A stretch of DNA of 64,000 bases, taken from contig CM077115.1 in assembly GCA_039619475.1 (NCBI GenBank), positions 445,831,292 through 445,895,291 on the forward strand. Reading direction: 5' to 3'. A program made the position numbers and the translations under genes. The stretch comes from Icerya purchasi. Taxonomy: Eukaryota; Arthropoda; Insecta; Hemiptera; Monophlebidae. How positions within the stretch are numbered: position 1 is the first letter of the stretch; every line of letters starts with the position of its first letter. The notes under the pieces were generated by a model. That model searched no databases, was not told the origin of the DNA, and was given only the letters and a program-made list of their open reading frames with translations. Below are positions 10,797 through 23,500 of this stretch, piece after piece.

Positions 10797-12390
10797 TTTA
10801 TTCTGAAAATCTTTATTTTAATAACGGAAAATTATATTAAAAATAATTAAATATTCCAAAAATCAAAAATATGAAAATCACGACGCTGTTACAAAATAGA
10901 GTAGAAAAACAATTACAAACGAATAAAAAAAATAACAAAGATGTTTCCACTCTTTGTTCGGTATCGATAAAAAAAACCAATAAACTACCCAAATAAACAC
11001 GCAAAACTGAACGTGTAAAATAAAATATCCTTATAATTGACGAAATTAAAAAAAAAAAAAAAAAAAAAAGGAAAATACATTTCCATTTAATGAGCAAGTT
11101 CAAATTTAAAACACACATAGACTCCTTATGAGAAAAATAAATTTAGCTCCTGCCCCTCGCCGATGGGTGTTTCGCAGTTTAATTAAATGGTAACGTTAAA
11201 GAAAAAAATTTTCTCCTAAAAAAAATTCTTTTATATTTAGTTTCTAAAAATGTCGCGTCGACTTAATAAAAAATAAGTAGTAATCGCACGTGTTTCGTAC
11301 ATGAAATGTAAACATTTTCAAAAAAAAAAAAAAACTCGAAGAATAAATTATCTGTTGACTTAATATTAAATTGTTTTTTTTTTAGTTTGATTTCGGACAA
11401 TATTAAATCACTGTTGAATGTAGAGAGTTATAGAGTCACCTCGCGTTTGTTATTATTTTAAACTAAAAAGCAAAAAAAAAAGAAACAAGATAAAATAAAA
11501 TTCTCAACTGCATCGAGCTAGAGACGATAGAAAAATTCCAATAGGCAACAATTGAAATTGAATGTACCACCAGAAGGACAAGGCCCGTGTATCTTCCTGT
11601 TACAAATAGAACCGCTAGTTGCCACGCGCATTACCACAACTGCACCGCTTACAGATTCGAACATAACCCTTTACTAATAACTTTTTCATGTATTATATTA
11701 AATTCCTTAACCTATTTTTTTTACTAATAATGAAATATATAGAAAAAAGGAAAAATATCCCGAGTAAAATTTTAAAATACGATTAATTTTGAAACGGACC
11801 CCTGCATAATTAACGCAAGGAAGAATAACTGTTAATTCGATATAAGAAAAATTTAAATGAATTTTCTAAATTTTAAGCGTTACATTCGAAATAATTAAAA
11901 AAAAGTTAAACCCTTAAAATACGAAAAATGTGTACATATGTGGTTTTATACGAAATGAAAATATATTTTTATTTAAATATAATTATTTTTCGACGTTTCC
12001 ATATTTCCAGTTTCTTATTTGGTCACTTAATAATCAAACATTTCGTTTAACTCTGTTTTTATAAATACTTCTTTTTTTTTAGTTAAGGATTACACCGTGT
12101 ACCGTACCGCCTTTACCAACTTAGATTATCGCGGTATATCATGCATCCAAGCTTATTAAATTAGTAGGCCTTTCAGACTGAGTGCATGCCAGGAGTGTCA
12201 TAGCGAAGTGCTTGAAAGAGAAACTATTTTTTTTAAAGAGGGGAACATATTAAAGACGTCACTTTTAATGAAAATAGCACGCTAACGTAGCGGTAACACA
12301 TGATGCCATGACGGCAAAAACAATACTGAACATTATTAGCGAGTGTCCTGGTGAAACGGTTATTAATTAAATATCATTACTCCATTCCGT
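10300..12390. other. AT-rich, no gene seen
   Basis: Long poly(A)/poly(T) tracts (for example 10767-10791 and 11047-11069) and low-complexity sequence. Open frames here are lysine/phenylalanine-rich by-products of homopolymers. Confidence 0.7.
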
Positions 12391-12394
12391 CATG

Positions 12395-12600
12395 AACATG
12401 ATTAGTGAAAAACGGGAATTAATAAACATAATAAAAAGTCGCAGATCAAAGATGATGGGATATCTATTAAGACACGATGAGAGACTAAAACTGATTATAG
12501 AAGGAATAATTACATAAAACAGATTATTAAAGATATAGACTGCCAAACATACTCGGAGCTAAAAAGGATGGCCGAAAACAGAACGGAATGAAGGAAATGA
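12395..12600 (+). pseudogene. RTE-like LINE, 3' end fragment
   Basis: The frame reads ISEKRELINIIKSRRSKMMG, then LLRHDERLKLIIEG, and after an indel YSELKRMAENRTEWRK. This is the characteristic end of the C-terminal domain of RTE-type reverse transcriptases (GHLLRH, EGK, and a W-containing final block). It is 5' truncated, with a stop in the middle. Confidence 0.75.
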
Positions 12601-15600
12601 ACCCCCTTTTAGGTGTTCAATGATTTATTGATTGACTCCATTCTGTTTACAGTTGTCGTCTGTTGTATGCGTGTTTTGTGTTATTTTATAAAAACGTTTA
12701 ATAATATTGGGGCTTTTGCTTGAATGCATATTTTACCAAAAGTTTATATATATATATTTTTTTTTACTTGCAATTTTAAACTTATCGATTAATTCGCCAT
12801 TAATTCTTCATTATCGGCGAAGCTAACCGAGTTTATTATTTAATTAGTTCATTTTAATATGTGACCTAGTCATTATTTTTCCATAATTCCCATAGTATAT
12901 TAATAATAATAATAGTCGAACAATCTTGGCGAGAAAAAATTTTCTCGATATTACGTGTTTTCCAAGTATTTGCGGCACCTCCCCGTGATTTTCTCTCACT
13001 TTGTCAAAAAAATATTTTCATATTTGTTGAAATGTAATAAATTATTTATTTGTCTCTAGATTTAATACCTTCCGTATAACAATATAATTTTTGATTAATG
13101 GGGCGACGCACTTTTTACATAAAAGCGGAATACTGTATACATTTTTGAAAATTTTTTTAAGTAACAAATTACTTTTATTATATTTCATAAGAAAGACTCG
13201 TTCAATTGATAAAAATGTAACGCGAATTTTTAAAATTAAATGCCCAACGTGTGCTGATTTATTATTTTCTAGAAAAAAGTTACTGTGGAAAATGTAACAA
13301 AAAAAAAAAAAAAAACGTAAATTTTGTTCTTTTTATTATTGCTAATATTAAAACGAATAAAAACTTATATTTAAGAAGTGCGCAATAAATCAGCAGTGAT
13401 TATATCTATTAACCATTTTTAGAATTGAAAAAAAAAAAAAAAATGTTATAAAACATGGAAGTAGCCATTTTTTATATCAAATATTTTTTCAAAGAAAGAC
13501 ACAGGAGAATTGAATTTAACAAAAAAGAAGGGGTACTTTCTTTATTGCAATATATGGTGTACTACTTTATAATTTGTATTTCTGCTGCTTGTTTAACCAA
13601 ATTTTATATATATAATTATTTTTATACAAAAAAAAAAAAAAATGTTTGACTAACACTATTTTTATTTTGAAATTTACGTTACATTTTGTAAATATAAAAT
13701 CATTAACCGAAATATTTTAAATAATTTTTAAACTTGTTTGACACATTTTTTTTTTTTCGTTTAGTTTATTTTCGTTTTCGAGCAGAAGAAAGAAAACGGA
13801 GATTATTAAAAAAATAAATAAAAAAACAATACTTTACAGCATATATAATTAACTTTTTACTTTACAACTACCGTTCACGTTACACAACTGTATTAAATAT
13901 AGAAAAATAAACAAATTTTAATTGCTTTTCATAGATACGACCCCAATTGGGTACTTTTTATTAAGAGTAAAATTTAAAAAAACTTGAATCTCATTTGGTG
14001 CAATATAAGAAAAAAAAATGTCCCGTTTTAACTACATATTGATAAATGCGCAGTTTAATTTTAAATATTTGTAAACAAACTACAAACTGGAAATCTCTCT
14101 CATCCATTTTATAAAAATAAAAGTCAAATAAAATATACAACATAATAAACACTAAATACAATTCCTATTATTTTTTTTTTTGTAGTTAATGAAAAAAAAA
14201 AAAAAAATATATATATATATAAATATTTTTCAACGCCATAACTTTTCTGTAAATAAATGTATTAATTTTTTCATATGAATGTATACACGTTACTGGTGAT
14301 AATTGTCAAAAACTCTATAACAACTTTAGAACCGTCTCTGATTAGCAACTAGAATGATGAACATTTAATTAAAACCGAAGTTTTAAAATACTATAAAATT
14401 CGTATTGAGACATCATTAGACTGATTCTAATTGGAAATCCAAATCGGATCTATACACCCTTCGTTGCTCACGTCGTAGCTGAACGTTATTTTCTTAGCAT
14501 TACGATAACCTCTATCGATTCTAGAAATAAACTTTGTTATTTATTTTTGATGAGTGTGCACACACAATGTGTGTCCTAATTTCTTAGATTTATTTAAAAA
14601 GAAAATGAGAAAAAAAAATGCGGATACATTTAGAACAAACAAAATACAGCACACTGTGAATAAATATTGACATATTTGCACATACCATAGTTTAACAATT
14701 AATACGAGCCTAATATTAACGGTAGACTGAAGTTTTACAAACATAATTTACAGCAGGAATACAAAAATATCAAAAAATAAATAAATTCTACAAAACACTT
14801 TTTTCAATTAAAAAAATAAATATCGATTTACAATATTATCACAATATTACGTTTTTCCGCTTTTCCGGTAGGATCAACAGAGTATATCAGTGGAAGTTGC
14901 AAATAATATACATATATCAAAAACATTCAAAAATATTTTTAAAAAAAATTTTTTGTATATAAAATTAAAATATCACGCTTTTTAATTAACTGCTATTATC
15001 AATAGATATCACATTTCCATCAATAACAACGTAATTTTTCCTATTTTAAATTATTTTTCATCTTTTTCTGCCTTCGTGCCATGGAAATATTTGCAAGAAT
15101 GTACGCCGCATTTGAAATAGTGAAAGCTTTTTAAAATAGATTTAATTTATTCTTAAATTAATGAAAATTCGCAAATATTCTAAAACCGAATGTACGCCAA
15201 ATGAAACTATTTTGATGTTACTTTTTACATAAAACAATTCTTTTTTCGGCACACATTTTTAAAAACAGAAAATACAAAAATTATAACTGTACTAAGAGTT
15301 AATAATTTAAAAAAATTACACCTCTATTTTATTATAGTTGCAGCTTATATATTTAATGTTGCCGGATTCAGAAAATTACGTAATATGTCCGTATTAATTA
15401 ATTTTTAAATGTGAATAAATAAAAACTATTCGACACGATAAAATTGAAACACTGATAATCAAAAATGCAAACTACAATATCCCCGAACGTTCTCATCTTG
15501 TGCAGTTCGTTAAATATATGTATATATTAAAAGCGTTTGACACGAAAAACAAATATTAATTTAAATCAAACTATTGGCAAATGCATCAAATCTAGATACA

Positions 15601-16451
15601 ACGTTATTAGTCGCAATGTTGTTAATAATAAGTAAACTTTTTTTTTTATAAAAACATTATTATAATTGAATTATAAAACCTTATTGCACGTATTTTAATT
15701 ATACAAAACACGAGTAAAACTCTGAGTTTACTTTTAATATAACAAATTCCGAAAAATCCTATGTAATAAGTAAAAAATCTCCTAAGTTCTGTTACTTGTA
15801 TCGCACATTTCGTATTTGTAAATAAATCATATACAAAATAAATGTCGTAAAATATTTTTAAAGGTTTTCTTTTTCCCTTTTTTTTTTTGTCCATTAAAAT
15901 TCTAACGAAATAACGTTTACATATACATCATTTCGGATATTTTTAACAACATAACATCGCGGAAGACAATTTAAAATCAAGAATTGAGGTAGACGTCGAA
16001 CACTACCAACCCAGCTTCATATATTCATATTCATAATGATTTTTTATTTTATATATTTTGTTGTTTAGGAACAATTCTCGAAAAATAATTTATGCGTATA
16101 TATAATAAAGCCTATAAACAAAGCTCTGATGCTATGTTCCCATCAACCCCCTTAATTCCTTATGATAAATACAGATAAAACAAAAATTCAATAAGCTATA
16201 ATGTAAACTATATTACTCTGTTCATATTTTTGGATTCAGAGATAAAAAAGTAAGCACAGTTAATATTCGTTACGAAATTGACTATGTTTTTTCTTTATTA
16301 CGTTCTAAATAATTAATAAAATGTAATCGGATGATGAAGGGTGCAGTAGGCATAAAAATAGCACGCGGTAATATAAACCGAAAAAAGTAATATTATCGTA
16401 AAAAACCTTAAGTCAGGAAAGAAAATATATTAAAATGAACAAATTTTTTTG

Positions 16452-16457
<6 letters not shown>

Positions 16458-16499
<42 letters not shown>
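16458..16499. repeat. (TA)n microsatellite
   Basis: About 21 uninterrupted TA units. Confidence 0.95.
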
Positions 16500-16503
<4 letters not shown>

Positions 16504-17291
16504 TTAATGAATTAATGAATGTCATCTTACGACAGGAGAATATGATAATTCTTCTAACGGAAAAATCCTGCAACAAAATCTGTAACATTGTTACGTTACG
16601 CATATAAGGCATTTATTTCATTTTTCAAAGAATGAAATAGTCAATTGAAACCAACTCTTCCACAAAAATTGTGGAGGACAACATAGGTTCAAAGGTCCTT
16701 CCCCATGGCGAGATCCGAAGAATTGAGTTTTCAATATTTTTAAAGAATTTGAAATTGTATCATTTCTCTTGTTAATAAATGATTTATATAGGGCAAACCA
16801 AAAAAAAATCACTTTACTTAGCCTAAAATCATTTTTTACAACTTTTTTTTTTAAAAAAGAAATAACAAAAATAATTGTTTTAAGAAATTTAAATACAGCA
16901 CACTAAGATGGGGGAAAACCCACATTGCCAGTTAAGATATTTAAATCCGAAATATTCGCCACCTCTGCCGATGTAGCCTCGTAACTGATTTAAAAATAAC
17001 TCTCTTTTAACTGTCTTTTTATCAAATAAAATTGATGTAATTTCAAAGACAAAACTTTCAATAAAACTCCGAAGAAAAAATTTCTACAAAAAGGGGACCC
17101 CCCGGCAATTTAGATAGTCAATTAATTGTCGCCTGTTTTATCCGATTCATCGAGTAATAATTCTTGAACTTAACCTGTGTAATGATTTAAAACTCGGCCA
17201 CGCTGGTCAAATGATCGCAGTACACTTTTAATAATAATAAGAGGAAGTAATTTCAGCATAATACCATAATATCATTGGTTATATAAATTGA

Positions 17292-17322
<31 letters not shown>
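17292..17322. repeat. Poly(T) tract
   Basis: About 31 consecutive T, the longest homopolymer in this part. It may mark the poly(A) end of an old minus-strand retroposon, but the adjoining sequence is not recognisable. Confidence 0.85.
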
Positions 17323-17324
<2 letters not shown>

Positions 17325-18813
17325 CACAAAATCATTTAGTTTTTTTACCCCATCTTCGGATAATTGTATTAGATTTAAAAAATAACATATTTTGGTGATT
17401 TAGCTTTTTAATTATAAATAAAAACCGAAAAAAAAAAAAAAAAGAAAAAAGGTAAATAGTTTTTTGTGAAGTAAGAGCTCATCCTTTATTATAATGTGTG
17501 TAACAGTTTCAAAAATTCCAAATATATACTGATACGTAATTTTTCCAGTGTTGGTTTGTTTTTATTAAAACATTTAAGAATGGTAATAATATTACAATAA
17601 ACAATAGTTATTCATCTATATTTAAGTAACCATCTTTCTTTCACCTTTGCTCTTTTTTTAACTATGTGTGTAGGCGTACAGAGAGATATGGGTATAATGT
17701 GAAAAAAAAAAAATGTAAATCTAACTGTTAAATGCACTTTAAAAGGAACATTAAACTGGTATTTCTTTATTTTTTTTTTTGATGAATACGATTTTACTTA
17801 TTTATATCAGAGGATAAATCGATAAAAAAAAAAGGTAATAAAATCGTTTTTGTTTAAAAAAAAATAAGAAAGCTTGTTGAAGTTTACATTAAAAAAATTG
17901 ATTTTTATGTTTACAGCGACTAGGCTCTAAGGTAATCAATATATAATGCTGAATTGGCAAAAACCATTATGACCTCAAATAAAATTCGAGAGATCAGTGA
18001 AAAAATCGGTTATATTATTTTTAGAAGTTTTACTACATTAACGAGAACAATAGTTTTATTAAATAAAACTGTCAAAAACACACAACACTAAAGAAAATCA
18101 TTGTATAAAAATATCTAAATCGGATTTTAACGAAGAAGAACAGCTCTCTGTTTATGGCGTTTTCCTTTCAAGAAAAAAGAAGTAACAATAACAAAAAAAA
18201 AAAAAAAAAAAAATAAACAATTTTGCTTTTGCTAAGCAGCGAAGAAACAGAATATTAAATAAGCACTATCGAAATATGCTAATTTATTACCTATCACGTG
18301 TTAAAGTCGCCATTGCGCCTAATGTATATCAAATGTATTAGCCTCGAACACGAAAAAGAATATTTATTATCGAACGCTCTTTGTTTAATATAAATAATGA
18401 TATGAACCCGAAAAGATTTCCCAAAACAAATAAAAACATCTGAAATTATAATTTGATCGAAAAAAGAATATCGAAAGCACTCCATTTTTAGCAATATACA
18501 TTACACAAATTCAAAAAAAAAAACAAAAAAAAACGCGGATTTGAATAAGATTTAAATTTACATAGAAAATTAGTCAAAGTAGCTAACCGGTTTTTTCACT
18601 CAACTCTTGCTTTGAAACAATATTGTTTGCGTGAATTTAACAGGCACGGTAACTTATGTTGATACGTTTAAATGCAAATGACACTAATCATAGTAACACT
18701 CGAGTGAGATCAACTATTTCAGGTGTTCACACAGGTGAGCATCACTGTGTTCAATTTAAACTTGAAAACTTCCGAAATATAAACAATGATAGCAATAATA
18801 GTAGCGAAACAAA

Positions 18814-18818
<5 letters not shown>

Positions 18819-18874
<56 letters not shown>
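18819..18874. repeat. (TA)n microsatellite
   Basis: About 28 TA units; its translation gives the meaningless Tyr-Ile repeat seen in this stretch. Confidence 0.95.
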
Positions 18875-18876
<2 letters not shown>

Positions 18877-19414
18877 AATATCACCTTTATTTTATTCTTA
18901 TAAACAGTCCTGTGTACTAATTACATCAAACAAATAAAAATGATGCTTTCGTTCACTATAAATTGAAATTACTTTAAGGGGGAAAATGTTTGGCGAGATT
19001 TTTAAAATGTTGTATTATTACGTCTTATCTTATTATTTTCGAAATACTTCAACTACAGACCTATATACTACTGTATAACAATAGACGACACTTGTGTAAA
19101 CTGTTATTCACGAACTGGCGTTAAACTTTAATTTCGACTTTAGATGTAAACGATATTTTCATATAAACTGAAAAATACGGTATTCATTGTAATCTAATAA
19201 ATCATTGTGTACAATACGATTATAAATATCATGCGACATTATAAAAGTATAATAGCAGGCCAAACATTAAACGCATATTGTGTATTTGAAGTTACTACAA
19301 ATGACACCCACGGTAATCAGTGATTTTTCAGTAGCAGAATTATATAACACTATGAATAAAAATTCTGTCATCAGGATGTATCAACATTTCCAATATATTT
19401 AAAAATATTTCCGT

Positions 19415-19464
19415 ATATATATATATACACATACATATATATATACATATATATATATATATAT
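19415..19464. repeat. Interrupted TA/CA microsatellite
   Basis: Three TA blocks separated by TACACATACA-type interruptions. Confidence 0.85.
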
Positions 19465-20111
19465 GCAGGCGTGATCGGGATTTTGTTTAGAGCGTCCGAT
19501 TAGATTTTCACCTTGCAGGCTTATGATGCGACCAGTAACGGAAGAAAAATGCAAATCGTAGAAACAAGTTTTTCAAAGTAGAGTTAATTTTATTAAAATA
19601 TATGAAAAATTGTTACACGAATTAACACACAACTCTATTTATGAACTTGCAAAATATGGTTTTGCGAAAGTCGCTCCTTGGATTTTCAGCAAAAAAAATT
19701 CCTTCCAACGACTAAATCCCTTTTCTTTTCCAAAACATCGTTTTAATAAATATATTTATTAAAAATATTAATTTTCATCGAAATAGTTTCTTCCATTACA
19801 TCATAAATATTCGCCAATTTTGAAAAGTTCCTAAGATTCCTAAGATTTCTAAGATACACACGCTAAACGATGTTTTAATAACATACTTATAGACCAAAAA
19901 TGCACGTCATTAAGATTATTTTTAGATAAAAGGGAGATAGTGTTGCCGTTTTAAAATTAAGCTTTTTCAGATTTTCCGGGTTTTTTTTTTTTTGTTTTTT
20001 TTTACGCAGTATAAATTTAGCAACACGTGTATTTGACTTAAAATTAATTTAGGCGACAGAATTTTTACCTTACCTACCTACAAGCGAGGTAATTTTAATA
20101 CAGTTTACAAA

Positions 20112-20121
20112 TTTATTTATT
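20112..20121 (-). promoter_or_regulatory. Possible polyadenylation signal of the ZDHHC gene
   Basis: On the minus strand the sequence AATAAATAAA occurs about 240 bases after the stop codon at 20360. Such signals are common by chance in AT-rich DNA. Confidence 0.35.
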
Positions 20122-20359
20122 CTTAACGAAATATTTCTGTCAAAGTTAATGTGACTCCTTCATGGGCTACACCCTAATATTTTTTTTATACTTTTATACG
20201 TTACGTATTCGTTACATTTTAAGTTTGTTTAATTATAATTCGTAATACTGATAAAATAGTAAATAACAAATCTCCACGTATACCGAACAGATTACAAAGC
20301 TAAAACGACATAGAGGTGGCTATTAAAAGCACAAGTTATACCTTCTCTGGAGTCAATAA

Positions 20360-20518
20360 TCAGACTGAATGCAAATAACTATACGATTTTTTCTGTTTGT
20401 TTGACGGAGTAAACGGAGAGAACCAATGTAACGAGAATTTTCCAAAAACTGTTTGAATACGTTTCCATTTCGAAATCTTGCCTTTCCTAATTTCTTCCTT
20501 TTTCAGTTGTTCAATTCC
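20360..20518 (-). CDS. ZDHHC3: ZDHHC3/7-like exon E: C-terminus and stop
   Basis: 52 codons plus TGA (20362-20360): [15 protein letters not shown], then [20 protein letters not shown], ending SYSYLHSV. Acceptor TTATTGCAG before 20518. The TVFG-FSL-WFSPF block is the usual cytosolic tail of this subfamily. Confidence 0.93.
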   Translation of the reverse strand, partial: GIEQLKKEEIRKGKISKWKRIQTVFGKFSLHWFSPFTPSNKQKKSYSYLHSV

Positions 20519-23500
20519 CTGCAATAACGCAAATAATTTTTAAGTATAAACATTCTTTGTTCGTGTTATATAATAAATAACCGAAAAGAAAAAAAATTAA
20601 AGCTCGAATCTGTCAAAAACTACGTAGTTAAAACACGCGCATGAAAAAGTTTAGATATTGCTGAAAATTATTATTATTATTATTATTACTACATCAAATA
20701 ATATAAAAACCAATTAATAAATATGTGACGCAAGAATGAATCGCCTGCATCAGAAATATAAATCATCATTATTCTAATATAAAAATTACGACCTATTTTA
20801 GGTCATTCTAGCAAGCGTAACACGTTCTTACCCGCTACTTTTTATCGATTTTACCGCATTAATGCCACTTTTCGGTTTATAAATTGCATCTTTTTTCCCC
20901 CACTTATTCCGAGGACTTTGTCCTTTATTCGCTATTTTCGTTTGTTTTAATTTTTCACTTTTCACAGATTTTTCTTTAAAAAAAAACAACAACTGCGGTG
21001 TTTTCGAACAAAAAAAAAAAACTTTTTCAGTTTTATGACTCTGCCTTCATAATAATGTTCTTTGCTGATGGTGGAATACAATTCCGACAACGCTGTTTTT
21101 CATAGTCTTCTAAGTACTTATCTGATATTTAATAGTTTATTAGTTTATAATAATATCGCTAAGAAAATAATCAAAGAAAGGAGTGAACCACGTTAAGTAG
21201 TACGTAATCATACAATATTTTTCCGATAGCACGATATTTTTATAATACAACTATATTTGCATGATCATATCGCTTTGATGATTTCATTTTACCGGCGCTA
21301 CCTTTTTTTTTTTTTTTTTAAATTCTTTAATAGCTAAATTGCACCTAGCCAATAACAGCTATTTAGCAAAATTATTAATTCTCATATTAAACACAGATGC
21401 GCTGACGAAAAATCTCGATATTTGGCCACTCAAACGTTTTTTCTTTTCCGCTAGAAATAAAACGAGCAAATAAAAAAAAAATGTCATTTTTAATACTAAA
21501 AACGATAAAAGTTTATAAATTATAAAAAAATTAATTCGAAAACTTGAATTATCAGAATATTAAAAAATATCGGAATGATTGCAATTTTGACAACAACATT
21601 AAAATATGAACACAAAAGCAACGCGCTTCGTCAAGACTGTAAAAAAGAAAGATAGCATAATTGACCTGCAGACGTTACGACTGTTTTGAAGAATTACTTT
21701 TGTTTTCCTTTTATCACTAGTTTATTTCCTATTTTTATTCCTTCCTGTTTCGCCGGTATTGCATGCTGCCTTTAAATAAGTGTTGATTGATAGTCTACAA
21801 AGACCCCCCCCCCCCCTTCGAAAAGCTTCTTCATGCAGAAGACAATAGAAACCGGGTACAAAGTGCCGAAGAATTAGATTTAAGGGAGGAATAGAACAAG
21901 TGCAAAGAAAGAAGTTAAATGAGTTCAAAAGAAACTAAAGATAATAAACAGAGAGGTTTTTGTGACGGCGGAAGGGGAAACTCTATTCATTCCGTGAGAG
22001 GAGTTAGAAAAATTACATAAGGATACTTCTAGTTCTGTAAAGGTAAAAGGAGAGAAACCAAAAAATTCGATGGAATAAGGCGAAATGCGATAAAATCCTT
22101 TGAAGTTACGAACGTAGTTAGAAGCTATGGAATCCATAAAGTGAGTTAATTTATCATCAGGAAGAAGAAGGAAAAAAGCCATGATTTTTTTTTAGATAAT
22201 TTTTAGGTTGAAACTGCCGAAATATCGAAACATTTAACATGTATTTAGCTAGGATAATTTCTCCCACTGCCGAATCAGCTCTATTTTGTATCCTGTGCGC
22301 GAATTAAAATACTAAAGACTTCGCGTCCCTATTTCAGATGTCAAACACCGGAAACACTATGAATAGACCTTCATCGCGTTTGCTTTCGCAGCAAAATGAC
22401 TCTTTCGCTGTCGTTTAAAACACCGCGGTAAACCGAACAAAGTAAACTCTCCTCAATCTTCCAACTGGCGCAGTTACTAGGGATATTGACAATGCCCCCT
22501 TAGTGGAAAAAATACCAAACATTATCGGAACAAGCCAAATTAATACAAAAACTGCGAATTTAACTCAACACATCGGTAACAATTCATCGAATTCTCGGCG
22601 ATGCACGAACAGCTGACACCACCCCGTTGAAGAGAATTATGGAAAAAAACTTCGCTCTTCCTGAGACACATGTGAAAATTCATTTCAGCGAGAATGGTCG
22701 AAAAATTCTATTCGCGATAGAGAAAGAGGAAACCATGGCTCCTAGTCGCGAAAACGTCGAGTTTCTACATAACGCTCTGACGATTCACAGTGAACTTTTA
22801 TATACTGCCGTTGAAAGAATAATACCGATCTGCGAAGAGCGATGTTTTAAATGTCCGTTTTTTTTTGTTTTTTACAAATAAAAAGTTTATTTGTCAATAA
22901 AAAAATAAAAAATTTCGATAGATCGTTTAATATCGATGCATGAAACCAGTCCCACTATGTTCCATGCCGATTCATTACCTTTTTTGTAAAAACGCCCCTA
23001 CATGCCATTTCTAATTTTGGAATTAGATGTCGCCGTATTAGATTTAGGAAAAGGGGTTCCTCCGTGTACACCATTTAAGTGCTCCAAGGGCTATTCTTTC
23101 TGAAAGTTTCGCGGAGATTTGACAGAAATTCTTTATGCTATTGCAAATTTAAAATTTTTCCCTTTTTTAACCTCAGGGCCAACGAATGTACGAAATTTAC
23201 TAAGAAACAAATTCGGTAAGTATATCTCAAGACGATTGGAGGCTTATTTTTTGAGATAATCGAGAAAATCGAGAAAACCGAGAAAATCGAAAAGAAAAAA
23301 AACACTGTTTCGGTTCTTATTTTACAATAAAAAAACCAGTTCCGGGGGTTGAATTTATACAAAAACTCCGGGGTTGTTATTTAGGTATTTTTTACCTAAT
23401 TTTAAGCCGAAAATTAAGTCGTTCAAAAGTTTTCCATATTCCGGGTCTAACTCGCCAAGGCTATAAACGTAATCGAAGAGAAAAACAAAAAAAAACGACT

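Larger units (their letters stand above)
12610..20110. other. AT-rich region downstream of the palmitoyltransferase gene
   Basis: About 7.5 kb of AT-rich sequence with homopolymers and TA microsatellites. I found no coding exon on either strand. It lies 3' of the minus-strand ZDHHC gene, so part of it could be a long 3' untranslated region, but nothing in the sequence shows where that would end. Confidence 0.6.

Noticed and set aside
22627..22881. 84-codon plus frame considered as a host exon
   Set aside because: No splice sites, no recognised motif, and it ends in a poly(T) run; kept only as an unassigned stretch.
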